Below are positions 22,173 through 33,102 of a stretch of 64,000 bases of DNA, piece after piece. The notes beneath the pieces were generated by a model that made no database searches, was not told the DNA's origin, and saw nothing but the letters and a program-made list of their open reading frames with translations. Numbering within the stretch: the first letter of the stretch is position 1; every line of letters begins with the position of its first letter. This DNA comes from Phoenix dactylifera (taxonomy: Eukaryota > Streptophyta > Magnoliopsida > Arecales > Arecaceae), in the NCBI RefSeq assembly GCF_009389715.1, contig NW_024067979.1, forward strand, positions 143,501 to 207,500. The letters are read 5' to 3'. A program made the translations under genes and the position numbers.

Positions 22173-23932
22173 GTGGAGTGGGGGTGGCTCTTTTTCATTT
22201 CTATCTTACAGTTCAACTTCTTTTAAGTAAACATGTTCTTAAGTCAATATGCTGCTTTTATTTTTTATTTTTTGAATAATCTAGGTAGTAACTCAATGGC
22301 CATACTCTTCTACTCATGATCAAGATCATGGCATGCATCCTCAAAATTCTCAGCAATAGATGATTACTCTTGCATTAGCTTTCTGGTCAATGTGGCCTTG
22401 TTAGTAAAACTACATGGGTTGGCACACCTTCGCTAATAGCTTGTAGAAGTTTCAGAGTTTAAATTGTGAATATTGTTGAAAAAATAATAAAGATAAAGAT
22501 AAAATTAACCAACGTTATCTTGTTTGTCTTGTTTGAGACGACAAGTTCTAGTTGGTTTTACGTGATGCAAGTTTCGCTGTACATGGACGTTTCGATTACC
22601 ACAATGATTTCTTCAGATTTGATAGAGAAATCCCTACGGGGATAATATATAATTTCTATGGTGGAAATTTGGACATAAATTTGCTTCTTTGGCTTGCCAG
22701 AAAAAAACATTGCCACTAGTTGTCAGGACTATTTGCATAGTCTCGGAAATATATCATTCCAATTTTCAAAAAGACTAAATTATATTTTGTTAATCAAATT
22801 TAGCAGTTTTGAAAATATAATTATTAAACAAATTAAGATGGCAAGGACAACAAACAAATTAAGAACGACTCTTTGCGGATCCAATCGGAGCATGATATAT
22901 ACAAAGAAGTGTATACCAGTGCACACAGATATAGGCCAAAACTAGCGCACATATAGCTGGAACCGCCAAGAAACAAGAGACCATTATTTCTATCTAGAAA
23001 ACTTTAATGCAAAAAAATTCCTTGGGATCGTGTCCACTAGATCAACCTTCAAATACCTTCAGGTAATAAGATTAATAAGTTATTCATGGTAAACCAACAT
23101 CAAAACATCAAGAAAACATCTTTTTCGGGGTAAAGTTCCCGTTAGGCTATATCTAGAGTTTACCAAATAGGGGTAGTAGATCGGATCAGATATGAATTAG
23201 GTCAGATATATAATAAATCAAAAATTTGTCAACTCGAGTTCGATCCATTTATTAAATAGGTTAAAAATTTATATTCGAACTTGATCTTTTTGTTTAATAG
23301 GTAATTCAGCCTAATTTATAACAGGTTGAAAAAAACTAAACGGATTGTTTGGTTAATTATTATCGCTTCTACCACCAAATATCAGGAAACAACACCTTCC
23401 GAGATGCATGTTAATTTCCTCACAGAACCCGATACATTCAACATATAAGAGATTGAGTGGACTCGCCCATATAGGGTTCTCAAAACCCTTCTAGAGTGCT
23501 GATTTGGGGATGTCGAACAACTACAAACTAAAATTTGAGGATGGACCTTCTCAATTCCAGATCATACCGGCTTTTTTTTTAAAAAAAAACCTTTGTCTTC
23601 AAAAATGTCACCACCTAAAGCAATGGGGCGTTAAGTGTTTCCTTCTCCAAAGTCTCCCACGAGAAGTAGCTTTCTTGTAAGAGAAAAACGCTTCTTTTCC
23701 AGAGCTCCCAATCTCAACCAGCCCAACTCTCGTCTTTCTATAAGAAAGACGCCAAATAATGGAGTAGGCTTTAGTTGGCGGCCTTCTCCATACCATGTAA
23801 CTAGCCCAAAGTATGAATGGCCTCTTCGTTTCATCAGGAGGGGCACCCCAACAACATCCATCTTCAACTTCAAGCTGGGAGGTAAACACTACTGTACGGA
23901 CCCATTTTATTTTACTTTTGTGGTACAAACTT
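22173..23932. other. Intergenic, no gene seen
   Basis: AT-rich with scattered short frames and no recognisable domain. Positions 22735-22900 resemble 42195-42412, and 23895-23932 begins a block that resumes at 24269 and matches 47215-47453. This suggests another duplicated segment spanning both places. Confidence 0.5.
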
Positions 23933-24268
23933 GATGTGGGGTCGGAACCCCGACACCAGCCCACACACCGGCCGAGCAGGGAAAGCATCTGCGTCCCTCC
24001 CGAGGTATTGTCCGCTCTGGGATTGCCGCTTCGGGTCTGCGGGAGATCGCCCAGGGAGGTCGCCCAGGGTCGGAGCCCAATGACAGTCCCAATGACAGTC
24101 CCGAGCCCTGACGGCGCGGGGGGCCGCGGAGGTTACCCCCTACCCTCACGGTTTTGTCCTATAAAAGGCGCCTCGTGAGGAAAGGTTTTAGGCCTCCTCA
24201 TTATAAGGCACAGACCTTTCCGCTGATTAGCCGATGTGGGACTAAACTGGAAACCCCATCCCACAACA
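23933..24268. mobile_element. Short LTR-like insertion (about 336 bp)
   Basis: GC-rich insert with short inverted ends (GTGGGG near the left, CCCCATCCCACA near the right) and a TATAAAAGG box at about 24161. The paralogous sequence near 47246 lacks it and reads straight through AAACTTAATC. AAACTT stands on both sides (23927-23932 and 24269-24274). It could be a solo LTR or TRIM LTR; the exact ends are uncertain by a few bases. Confidence 0.6.
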
Positions 24269-24474
24269 AAACTTAATCTTGGAGTTTGTCCTTGAGGCAG
24301 TACTCGGCAGGTGGTAACAACATGGAATAAGGCCTTTATTCCAATGTCATACCATCAAACACGATTCTTTAGCTCGAAAAATAGTCTTACATCTTGAATA
24401 GGGATAAGTAAGGGGGGATATAATTCTATTTCATCAAACAAGTCCTATCATCTACACCTCTCTGGATAACGATG
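24269..24474. repeat. Duplicated block also found at 47247-47453
   Basis: Shares TCTTACATCTTGAATAGGGA, GATAAGTAAGGGGG and CAAGTCCTATCATCTACAC with 47360-47440. The match ends at GCAAG, after which a LINE follows here and different sequence follows at 47454. Confidence 0.7.
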
Positions 24475-25490
24475 CAAGATGACACACAAGCCAAAAATAT
24501 GACGAATATGTCTAGAGTCCTGCCTTGCCTCGTCAGGCTGGAGGAGATCAATAACCCACAAGCCATCCGTAGTCTCGACATTGACCATGGTCGGCCAAAG
24601 CCCCACCAGGAAGGTATCCACCCAAGGGTCCTGCATAACATCGACACTGTGCCTATCTCTAATAAGCCATCTCGTGTTCGCCTGGACAGTGAGAACATAT
24701 ATACCTATAAATCTCCCTCCACATAAAGGGGCATCTTCAACCACTTTGAAAAGCCCTATCGATGGTTCTCTGGGCATACCAGGCTATCATCATTTGACTC
24801 CACGGGTATTAAGACTCGAGGACCAGTCTGGCAGCATGCCTGGTGACTAGTGCTTCTCTCCTCGTAGGCACCCAACCCCCATCCTGAATCAGCTGGCAAA
24901 CGATACCTCGAGCTAGCAGATGCACTGCATATCCGCCACCGTATGAGCCCCACAAAAGGCTATGAAACATCTACTAAATCCTCACCAGCATCGCCTTCTG
25001 GACAATCATATTGTACATAAGGTGGACATGCATAGAGCTGAAGACCGACCTCACAAGAGTCAGCCTATCCATCATAGATAGTGACGCTGCTCTCCAACCT
25101 TCCGGCTGCTCTTGGATGCGCTCCACCATACCTAAGCACTCCATCGTCCGCTGTCTCCACTCAGTGATGAGGATGCCCAGGTAAACCTAAGGCCCCTCCA
25201 GCTCTCTTATGCCCAGAAGCTCTCTGATAGTCTGCTTCATCCGCATCTTGGTCTTCAGACTAAAGCAAATGGTTGACTTGAGGAAGTTCACCTTCTTACA
25301 CAAAGCCTCGCAATAATCCTCTAGGATGCGTCTGAGAGCCATGCCGTCCCTCATCTTTACCCTATCTAGGAGGAGGCAGTCATCTGCAAAGAGAAGCTAG
25401 GAGATCGGTCTAGCCCTCGAGGTTGGCATGTAGGCGTCAATAGCCGATCCCGACATGCAGTCTGCAGAGATTGAGATAAAACATTAGCAC
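24475..25490 (-). pseudogene. LINE reverse transcriptase fragment
   Basis: Read on the minus strand, the conserved order of a plant LINE ORF2 is visible. FADDCLLL, the reverse-transcriptase catalytic motif, is at 25379-25390 and just downstream. Then come ALRRILEDYCEAL, VCFSLKTK-like sequence, LSMMDRLTLVRSVFSSM, and the linker DVMQDPWVDTF..LWPTMVNVE at about 24590-24650. Stops and frameshifts interrupt it. Endonuclease and RNase H parts are missing. A related LINE is at 49266-51240. Confidence 0.8.
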
Positions 25491-25768
25491 AAATGATGAA
25501 CAGATAAGAGGACAAGAGGCATTTTGCCGCAACCAGATCATCGAGTGGAAGAAAGGCGAAGGTGTCTCATTGATGAAGATAGAATCCATATTTTACGTAG
25601 GAAAAAGAATAGCAAGGGCTCCTCTAACCCTACAATCAAAAGCTGCCACGTACCCAAATTGCATGATTTTTCTCAAACATCAACTTCAGAAATCTGCTGC
25701 CATGGCATGGTTGGCGAGCATGCTGGTTGTGGCTATATAAGAGACCAAGGTAAGAAACCTCTCTTGCC

Positions 25769-26340
25769 ACTGTCGGGATCCAAAGGACGTGCTGTCTCCT
25801 GGTGGAACTTCAATTAACAAGATGATATCGGCGACGGCGAACCCGGTTCCATTTGCAAAGGCCTTTGAGTTGTTCCGCGTCGGTGCTTTTCCGTTTGGAG
25901 CAGCATGGGACCACGCCCTCGAGTAATGGGAGGAGACCTTGAGGAGGCCCGAGGAGGTATTGTTCTTGAAGTCTGAGGATATGATGGAGAAGCCAGCAGG
26001 GAACGTGAAGAGGTTGGCGGAGTTCTTGGGTTGACCCTTCTCCCCCGAGGAATAGAATGAACTGAAGGGGTGCTGGAGGAAATTATAAGGTTGTTTAGCT
26101 GCCATAAGCTGAGCAAACTAGAGGCGACGAAGGCTCAATTATGCTGGAATCACCTTGCTGTGACCCCTCAAACATTTGCAGCATTCTTCAGGAAAGGAGA
26201 GGTGGGGGATTGGAGGAATCATATGATCAGTCCGGAGATGGCTCGAAAGTTGGACCACCTCGTAGAGCATAAGCTAAAGGGATCCGATTTGACTCTTCGA
26301 CGTGGGACTGATGGCTGTTTCCACCACTGGTCGTATTCCC
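25769..26340 (+). pseudogene. SOT pseudogene (C-terminal half)
   Basis: Starts abruptly in the CRDPKDV block and runs to the C-terminus. Lesions include an extra TTAA near WNFN, a nonsense codon at 25924-25926 (Tyr in other copies), another stop after EFLG, and a frameshift near 26050. Region IV, RKGEVGDWRNHMISP, is intact and has an extra Ile shared with 41206-41392. It does not carry the one-base loss of the 9788 and 18080 copies, so it belongs to a different lineage. Confidence 0.9.
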
Positions 26341-27219
26341 TGCTCATAGCATACAATTGCAATATGTGATTGTGATGCATCTCAAGTGATTCATCTATGG
26401 AATATGTTTGCATGCTTAATCTTATATACATTGTATTTGATATATTCGATTTTTATTATTCTTTGTTGCTTGATACCGAGGTTTCCTGTTTTTTCACTGT
26501 GGATGTATTTGGATGTACTTTGAAAAATAAAAATCACGGTATTGTATAATGTCTTAAATTCCTTGAAATTACAAAGTAACATTTTGGATTAGTTGGTTTC
26601 CGATAGTAATTGAATATTCTACAAAATCTTTCATATGGTGAAATTAGAAAATCCCACTTAAAGTGAAAATTTCTATCTCTTATTTTCTCTCGCACCTTTT
26701 TTTTTTTTTGAGCTTCCTCCTTCTAGTGATAAAAAAGAATAATCTTATTTTTTTTAAAATTCTATAACTTTTTGAATTAAGGAGTAGATAAAATAAATTT
26801 TAAAATTTGTAATGTTTAAATATTATCTAAACCTTTTGGGTTTTTTGGCTCCTCGTTCTTCCGCTCTTGACTTGTGGGGTGCAATTGCTTGCGCGATGCA
26901 TGAAGATAAGCAAAAGAATGATTTACTTTTCTAGTTTAATAGGCTTTTCCAATTAAGCACCTTTTTCAGAAGAGTAGAATATTATTGTAACAAGTAGGCT
27001 TCACCGAACCCAACCCTGCAATGTTTTTCTTCCTCTAATCCGAATTTTTTAAGTTGTTTATCAAAATAACGTGTGATATAGGAACTTTGTACATCAATCA
27101 TTTTGGAATGACCGATGGCACTCTATCTCTGTTCTGTCAAAAAAAAAAAAAATGAAAATAAAATGTTAACAATATGCACCAGATGATTCATGCATGTAGT
27201 AAGTTCAACAAAGACATGC
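26341..27219. repeat. Shared SOT 3' flank, interrupted at 27220
   Basis: Matches 4857-5640, 18714-19515 and 41393-41880. It runs into the shared upstream flank until AAGACATGC, where a large insertion begins. The flank resumes at 31027. Confidence 0.75.
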
Positions 27220-27366
27220 TGTCACGGCCCAAGCCCGGAGCGCGGCAGATGCCGCACGCCCGCACGGCGGGCCGTATGGACGTGCAAGACAGTAGAACAT
27301 ATCAAAGAAATTACAGATGCTTAAAATTGACATAATTAATTAAAGTTTTCAAAGCAGTTTTATGAT

Positions 27367-28462
27367 CACTACAAAAGAAGGAAGAACTTCCGACGCTTTT
27401 TTTTGTCTCTACCGACGTTTATAAGCGTCGGCGAATTCCCAGCCCACGCTTCGCAAAGCGTGGGTCAAACGTCGGGCAGGTGGGCGTGGGTCCGGTTTTT
27501 GCCGACGCTTTCTCTTAGCGTCGGCAAAAACAGGACTTTCCCGACGCTAATGAAAGCGTCGGGAAAATACTCAACGCCGACGCTTATAAGCGTCGGCGTT
27601 AGCAACCTGTATTTTTTAAAAAAAATTAAAACAGAAAGAGGGGAACCAGGCCATGGCCGCCATGGACAACGGCGAAACCCTTCCTCGTATAGCCCTGGCA
27701 AAATCTTCCGCCATGGACGACGGCATGGGCGACATGGGACATCATGGTATGGCGCCCATGGGCGATATGGGACAAGGCATGGGCGACATGGGACACGGGA
27801 TGGACGACATGCACATGACTTTCTCCTGGGGCAAGAACGCCTAGATCCTCTTCTCTGGTTGGCCGGGCGATAGGGGCGGCATATATGTCCTTGCGCTCAT
27901 CGTCGTCTTCGTTCTCGCAGTCCTCCTCGAGTGGTTCAACTACAGCCGGGTGATCAGCCCTCGATGGAGCCGTGTGGTGGCTGGGCTGGTTCAGACGGCG
28001 ATCCGGAGGAGCCCTCGAGTGCCCCTGCTTCGAAGCCCAGGCGGCGGCGGATTAAAAGAAATTAGGGGAGAACGGGTGGGGTCTCCGGTGTGGGATTAAA
28101 AGAAGAACGGCGGATGGTGGGGTGGGCGGATGGAGCGGCAGAAAAAGGAGGGATCGGGGGAGCGGCTGGGTGAAGAAGGAGGGACCTCCGACGACGCTTT
28201 AAAGCGTCGTCGTCTCTAAGATCGGGGGAGCGGCTGGGTGAAGGAGGGATCGGGGGAGTTGGGCCCCTTTTGGCCTCCGACGACGCTTTAAAGCGTCGTC
28301 GTATCTTTTGGCCTGCGACGACGCTTTAAAGCGTCGTCGTATCCAAATTTCACCCGACGCTAAAACAAAGCGTCGTCGAGTTTCGACCCCGCTCGGTTTT
28401 CGCCGACGCTTTTTGATAGCGTCGGCGGGGAAGAGTCGGCAAAACCATAATTTTTTGTAGTG
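27367..28462 (+). mobile_element. Non-autonomous CACTA (1096 bp) carrying a copper-transporter fragment
   Basis: The ends are CACTACAAAAG and TTTTTTGTAGTG, with a perfect 3-bp target duplication GAT (27364-27366 and 28463-28465). Subterminal sequence is packed with palindromic units such as CCGACGCTTATAAGCGTCGG, and further in with CGACGACGCTTTAAAGCGTC. There is no transposase. The centre is a captured COPT gene piece (27653-27996). The subterminal motif family is the same as in the element at 35309-40890. Confidence 0.93.
27653..27996 (+). pseudogene. Captured COPT/Ctr copper transporter fragment
   Basis: Encodes the N-terminal part of a plant Ctr-type copper transporter. A Met/His-rich leader with repeated MGDMGH and MGDMGQ units is followed by MHMTFSWGKNA, ILFSGWPGD, a hydrophobic first membrane helix (about VLALIVVFVLAVLLEW), and SRVVAGLVQT. 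A stop codon at 27842-27844 replaces an acidic residue in the family's pre-helix motif. Homology ends after GLVQT, so the second and third helices with the MxxxM and GxxxG motifs are missing. It cannot form a functional transporter, which normally works as a trimer in the plasma membrane. Confidence 0.85.
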
Positions 28463-28472
28463 GATTCAAAAT

Positions 28473-29394
28473 AACAAATGACAATATATTTCAAATGTCC
28501 AAGCTAGTCTATTTAGAATTCCAAGAATTAAGCAAAATTTGTCAAATTTAATGCACTCCCCAATCTCGTGCGATCAAGCCTCTGGATCTGAAAAACAGAG
28601 AAAATAAGATAATAAGCTTCACTAGCCCAGTAAGCAACAAAATACTCCAGAGTGGGGTCAAGGCATATCAGATGATTAATCAAAACACAAAATAATGACT
28701 GAAAATTAAATCACAAATAAGCATATTTTTTTTTAAAATTTATTATCATCTTTACAAAAACTTTTATACTAAAGTCTCAACATAAATCGGCTAAGGCCAC
28801 ATAACTCAGCAGCATGGGTTGCACAAAGTGCCAAATCCACTATTATTAGTCACCGGTGGCATCGGTATCCAAATCTACTATTATTAATTATTGGTGGCAA
28901 TGGTGTTCAAATCCACTATTATTAATCAACGGTGGCAACAGTGTCTAAATCCACTATTTTAATCACCAGTGGCGCGGTATCGAAATCGGTTCCTCACATA
29001 TATAAATCGACAGGGCCAACGAATAATCCCCATTGGTGGGGCCAGAATAGATTATAGCCTTGCTGAGGATATATACATATAAAAATAGATTTCATCAATT
29101 GCCCAATCATATTTTACGAATTTCAGAGCATATAACAAAATTTTTAAATGAAGTTTAACATGCGAGACCCATTTTTACTAAGTATAAAATATGTTTCAAA
29201 ATTAAATCCACCAATAATTACTTTGTTAAGCACTTTGTTAGACACTTGGAAAAATACACTTTGAAGTATTAAGTTACTTACCTCTTCTTGCTTAAATCCT
29301 ACTTCAAGTAGGCAGATCAGATTCACCTGTTTAATTGTCATCAATTAAATATAACTATTTTTTTAAAAAAATTTAGAGCTAAGCAAAACCTAAT
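28473..29394. other. Interior of the solo-LTR-like insert
   Basis: AT-rich sequence without a gene. About 28830-28985 holds four diverged copies of a unit around CAAATCCACTATTATTA(G/A)TCA and GGTGGCA, each about 50-55 bp. Confidence 0.5.
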
Positions 29395-29740
29395 TTACTA
29401 TTGGGCACTGCCCAATAAGGCCTAAAGTCGGCCCATAAAGAGCATGGACTAATAGGGTCCAAAATGACCAAAGTGGGCCCACAATGGGTACGACCCTAAT
29501 AGGGCTCAACACGGTTGAAGTGAGTCCAAGTTAGGCGCACAATGGGTACGGCCCAAATAAGGCCCAACAAGGCTGAACTGGGTCCAAGTTGGGCCCACAA
29601 ATGGTACAGGCCAACTGGGCCCATCATGGCTAAAGTGGGCCCAAGTTTGGGCTCACAATGGGTACGGTCCATCTGGGCCCATCACGACTAGTGGGCCCAA
29701 GTTGGGCCCACAGTGAACAAGGCCCAAGCTTGGCCCACGA
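29395..29740. repeat. Minisatellite of GGGCCCA-rich units
   Basis: About six diverged units of roughly 55-60 bp built around AAGTTGGGCCCACAATGGGTACGG. It lies inside the solo-LTR-like insert. The open frames running through it reflect repeat composition. Confidence 0.75.
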
Positions 29741-30247
29741 TGGGCCTTCTTCTTCCCAAACTCCCATGGACAGGGAAGAAGAAAACCAAGAGAAGAAGGA
29801 AGGGGGCAGGCTGGGTGGCCGGGGTGGCCGGGGGCTGTCGCCCGGTTGACGGCCAGCCGGCTGCAGCGGCGGGCGGCGGCCGCTGCGGCGACGGGCATAG
29901 AGAAGAGACCGTGAATGGTCTTGGTTTTTGGGGCCAGTATAGGGGAAGAACTTAAGCTATTTGGCAACGGAACGAATAGCAAAAAGAAAGGGCTTACCGG
30001 CGATTGACGGAGGTAGCGGATCCCAGCTGTGGGTGGCTCAGTCCGGCGGTGATCAAGAGGCCGCAGCAGCGGCGCTTTCCAACGGCCAAAATAGATCGAA
30101 AAATAGAGGAACAAGGCTCGGGTGGTGGTAGTGCTTGACCGGGGTGGCACGCCGGCCATTGGAAAGCAAGAGTAGAGGAAGAAGAGGGAGGAGAGGAAGA
30201 GAGGGCTCAGAGGTGATCTCAGGAGGAGGAGGGATGGGGGTTTTATG

Positions 30248-30818
30248 TACGGGTGGCAAAATATGACCCGATCCGCCAATCCGACCCGTGTTCGATCCGC
30301 CATAAACAGGTTTGGGTTTGGCCTAAACAGGTTTGGGTCGTAAACAGGTCGACCCGTTTAACCTGTTTATTAATTGGGTCGAATACAGGTTTTAGATGTC
30401 TGACCCGTTTAAACCGTTTAACCCTTTTAACTGTTGGGCAGGTTAAACAGGTCTAAACAGGTTAAACGGGTTAAACAGGTCTAAACAGGTTAAACGTGTC
30501 TCAACAGGTCTAAACAGGTCAGATTGGACAGGTTAAATAGGTTGGGTTGGGCAGGTTAAACAGGTCTAAATAGGTTAAACAGGTTGGATTGGGTAAACAG
30601 ATTAAACATGTTGGGTCGGATTGGGCAAACTGGTTACCTGTTTATTAAACAGGTTAAACGGGTCAGTTCGGGTTACCTGTTTATTAAACATGACAAGTTG
30701 AGGTTGTAATTTCTGACCTATTTAATAAACAGGTCGGATTCAGGTTTATGATTTTCTAATCCGATCTGTATGTGACCCGACCTGTTTATGACCCGACCCG
30801 ACCCGATTGCCATCCCTA
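30248..30818. mobile_element. hAT-type non-autonomous element (571 bp) with internal minisatellite
   Basis: The ends TACGGGTGGCAA and TTGCCATCCCTA are inverted copies with two mismatches. Both sides carry a perfect 8-bp target duplication, GTTTTATG (30240-30247 and 30819-30826), which is diagnostic of hAT elements. The interior is mostly short units of the type GGTTAAACAGGTCTAAACA and CCTGTTTATTAA, imperfectly repeated for about 400 bp. There is no coding capacity. It sits inside the solo-LTR-like insert and is therefore younger. Confidence 0.92.
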
Positions 30819-31026
30819 GTTTTATGGTGTGATTCGAATGGCTCACCGCTGCAAAAATCGCGGCGGTTGTGCATAATCAGCAGCCACGAAATGGCTGGAG
30901 GGGGAATGCCGCGAAGTAGTGGCCACGGAATCAGCGGCTATGCACTCGAAGAAGTCGGAGAGGATCGTAATCACAGTCCATTGGCTCCTTCCAAAAAGGT
31001 TATGGGGCTGAAGTTAGCTGCTCACA

Positions 31027-32076
31027 CGTGCCACCTTTGTAAAAAAAAGAAAAAATGTTACATACAATGATGATGGATGACAAGTTAACAACTAGTAGTT
31101 CCATTACATAAAGGAAGGGACCAGTCGGCAAAAGCAAGACACATGCGTCGGCGGTGGTGGGCAAATGGTTGCTTTCCCCACCTTTTTCTTGTTTCGTTTT
31201 CTGCCCCTTTTTTTTTGTCTAGCATTTTATGGTTGCTTTCCCCACCTTTTTCTTGTTTCGTTTTCTGCCCCTTTTTTTTTGTCTAGCATTTTTCTTCTGC
31301 TCTCGTTAAGAAGAGGTTAAATCCATCATCTGAATGAATCCAGCATGCATGGACTCATTCAACTGGTTCCGATATGACCCTCGGAAATAGAAAGCATTTC
31401 GAATCGGATATTTTTTTAATTGTTTCTGTTTCAATATGCAATTCTAATCGGATTCCAAAATAATTTTTTATCTGATCAAACGTAGATATGGATCCAATAT
31501 CCACATAAAACCTAGATGTTAAAACGTGCCAAAATAATGGTAGAAGATGGAATCATACCCCTGCCTTAGTTGACAACTTTAACAGTAAAGGCAATATTGA
31601 TTAGTGTATCAGAATGGCGGTTTATTATGCTTAATAAAATCTTTTCTTATTGGTGTAATTTAAAATATGTTGCTAAGCTTCAGTAATTATTTTTTTGATA
31701 TAAAAATAATTCTTTTTCCCTATGATAGCAAATAGACAAAAAAAAACTTTATTTATTTTCTAAACTTTGGAATTTCTAATAGAAAAAGATATCAATGAAC
31801 TCTAAATATCTTACATTGTGTATAACTTAAAGTTATTTATTTTTTTAACAAAAATAGATGATTTGTAATTATTTTTAATTAAGCTATAATTAAGTTGCCG
31901 TGACGCTCGCTTGCAACTTATTCTGCACCAAACAAACAAAACGTCGGGCAAGCGGGCACATGATGAACGTGGCGACCGAATTATTTTGAGCCGCTCCTCT
32001 AATCGTTGTCATTACGTATCAAAAGTTATTGCTTATAAGAGCTGAAGATCAGCATTGGAGCTTCCTCCATCCCGTC
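31027..32076 (+). promoter_or_regulatory. Upstream region of SOT copy 4
   Basis: The shared SOT upstream flank (compare 5670-6241 and 19549-19860) continues here into the start codon of copy 4. A TATAAGA motif at 32034 is close to the ATG at 32077, so it would leave only a very short leader if used. The block ATGAACGTGGCGACCGAATTA is also at 6816, which shows that a promoter without its gene remains there. Confidence 0.45.
31165..31292. repeat. 64-bp tandem duplication in the SOT upstream flank
   Basis: A unit beginning ATGGTTGCTTTCCCCACC and ending GTCTAGCATTTT occurs at 31165-31228 and 31229-31292, practically identical. Only one unit is present in the other SOT units. Confidence 0.92.
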
Positions 32077-33102
32077 ATGGCCACTTATCCCCCTCGCTCT
32101 GGTGCCCCCATTCCGTTCAAAGTAATAGAAGAACAGGAGGACCACCCTTCTCAGCCACGTCTTGAGGATTACGATGACTTCATCTCAACTCTCCCATTCG
32201 AGAAAGGATCGGTTCCTTCCAGAAAATACCAAGGCTTCTGGTACCCGGAGGGCTTTCTCCCGGGCGCCATGGCCATCCAGCAGCGCTTCAAGGCACGTCC
32301 CGACGACCTCTTCCTTGTATCCTTCCCCAAATCCGGTACCACCTGGCTAAAAGCCCTCGTCTTCGCCACCATGACCCGAAAACAGTACCCTCTGGCTCGC
32401 CACCCTCTCCTTAGCCTGAACCCTCACGACTGCGTTGCTTATATAGAGGAACGCTTCGCCATCGGCCAAGCCTCCAAAGTTGAAGCCTTGCCTTCACCGA
32501 GGATCCTCTCCACCCACATGCCTTACTCCTTGCTCCAGGACTCGGTCGCGGGCTCCGGCTGCAGGATTATCTATATTGCCCGGGACCCCAAGGATGCCTT
32601 GGTCTCCTTTTGGCACTTCACCCAGAAGTCTTCTCCGAAGCTGAACAAAATTCCATTTACGGAGGCCTTTGAGGCTTTCTGCGAGGGGAAGTTTCCTTTT
32701 GGGCCCATATGGGACCATTTGTTGGGGTGGTGGAGGGAGAGCTTAAAAAGGCCCGAGAAGGTGCTGTTCCTCAAGTATGAGGGATTGTTGGAGGAGCCGG
32801 TGGCCAACGTGAAGAGGTTGGCGGAGTTCGTGGGGTGTCCGTTCTCCGAAGAGGAGGAGGAGGGAGGGATGGTGGAGGAGATTGTAAGGTTGTGCAGCAT
32901 GGAGAGCATGAAGAGCTTGGAGGTGAATAAGGTTAGGAAACACGGGCCGATTTATCAGTTTGCCAATTCCTCGTTCTTCAGGAAAGGAGTCAAGGGCGAT
33001 TGGAGGAATCATATGAGTCCGGAGATGGCTCGGAGGTTGGACGTCATCATCGAGGAAAAGCTTCAGGGATCTGGTTTGACCGGTTGGAGTTCCCAAGCTT
33101 AG
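32077..33102 (+). CDS. Cytosolic sulfotransferase (SOT copy 4)
   Basis: Single-exon frame of 341 codons starting at the ATG in CGTCATGGCC (MATYPP...); the frame is open further upstream but without an ATG. It shows the PAPS loop FPKSGTTWLKAL (83-94, Lys85; Phe replaces the usual Tyr), catalytic His147 in STHMPY, the ARDPKDALVS block (Arg169, Ser177), and region IV RKGVKGDWRNHM (302-313). The N-terminus is shorter in the PLEEGW region than in copies 1 and 2 and contains an acidic EEQEDH stretch. No lesion is visible. It is probably an active PAPS-dependent enzyme in the cytosol; the acceptor is unknown. Confidence 0.93.
   Translation: MATYPPRSGAPIPFKVIEEQEDHPSQPRLEDYDDFISTLPFEKGSVPSRKYQGFWYPEGFLPGAMAIQQRFKARPDDLFLVSFPKSGTTWLKALVFATMTRKQYPLARHPLLSLNPHDCVAYIEERFAIGQASKVEALPSPRILSTHMPYSLLQDSVAGSGCRIIYIARDPKDALVSFWHFTQKSSPKLNKIPFTEAFEAFCEGKFPFGPIWDHLLGWWRESLKRPEKVLFLKYEGLLEEPVANVKRLAEFVGCPFSEEEEEGGMVEEIVRLCSMESMKSLEVNKVRKHGPIYQFANSSFFRKGVKGDWRNHMSPEMARRLDVIIEEKLQGSGLTGWSSQA

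Larger units (their letters stand above)
27220..31026. mobile_element. Solo-LTR-like insertion with nested CACTA and hAT elements
   Basis: Begins TGTCACGGCCCAAGCCCGG and ends GCTGCTCACA (TG...CA). The flanks are CATGC (27215-27219) and CGTGC (27027+4000, that is 31027-31031), a 5-bp duplication with one mismatch. Paralogous flanks at 5670 and 19545 run through the site. Without the nested elements (27367-28462 and 30248-30818, plus their target duplications) the insert is about 2.1 kb, and no retroelement gene is visible. A solo LTR, Gypsy-like from its start, is the simplest reading. Confidence 0.65.

Noticed and set aside
23608-23988. 126-codon minus-strand frame
   Set aside because: No domain, and it crosses the boundary of the insert that starts at 23933, so it is a chance frame.
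27420-28440. CRISPR-like or structured RNA repeats of GCGTCGGC palindromes
   Set aside because: Eukaryotic context, no regular spacer length, and the repeats lie exactly in CACTA subterminal zones with proper ends and target duplication.
29653-30303. 216-codon minus-strand frame
   Set aside because: It runs through a GGGCCC-rich minisatellite and into the hAT element. The translation is low-complexity, with no domain.
32029-32076. Upstream TTG as start of SOT copy 4
   Set aside because: Not a plausible plant start. ATG at 32077 gives MATYPP, in line with the other SOTs.
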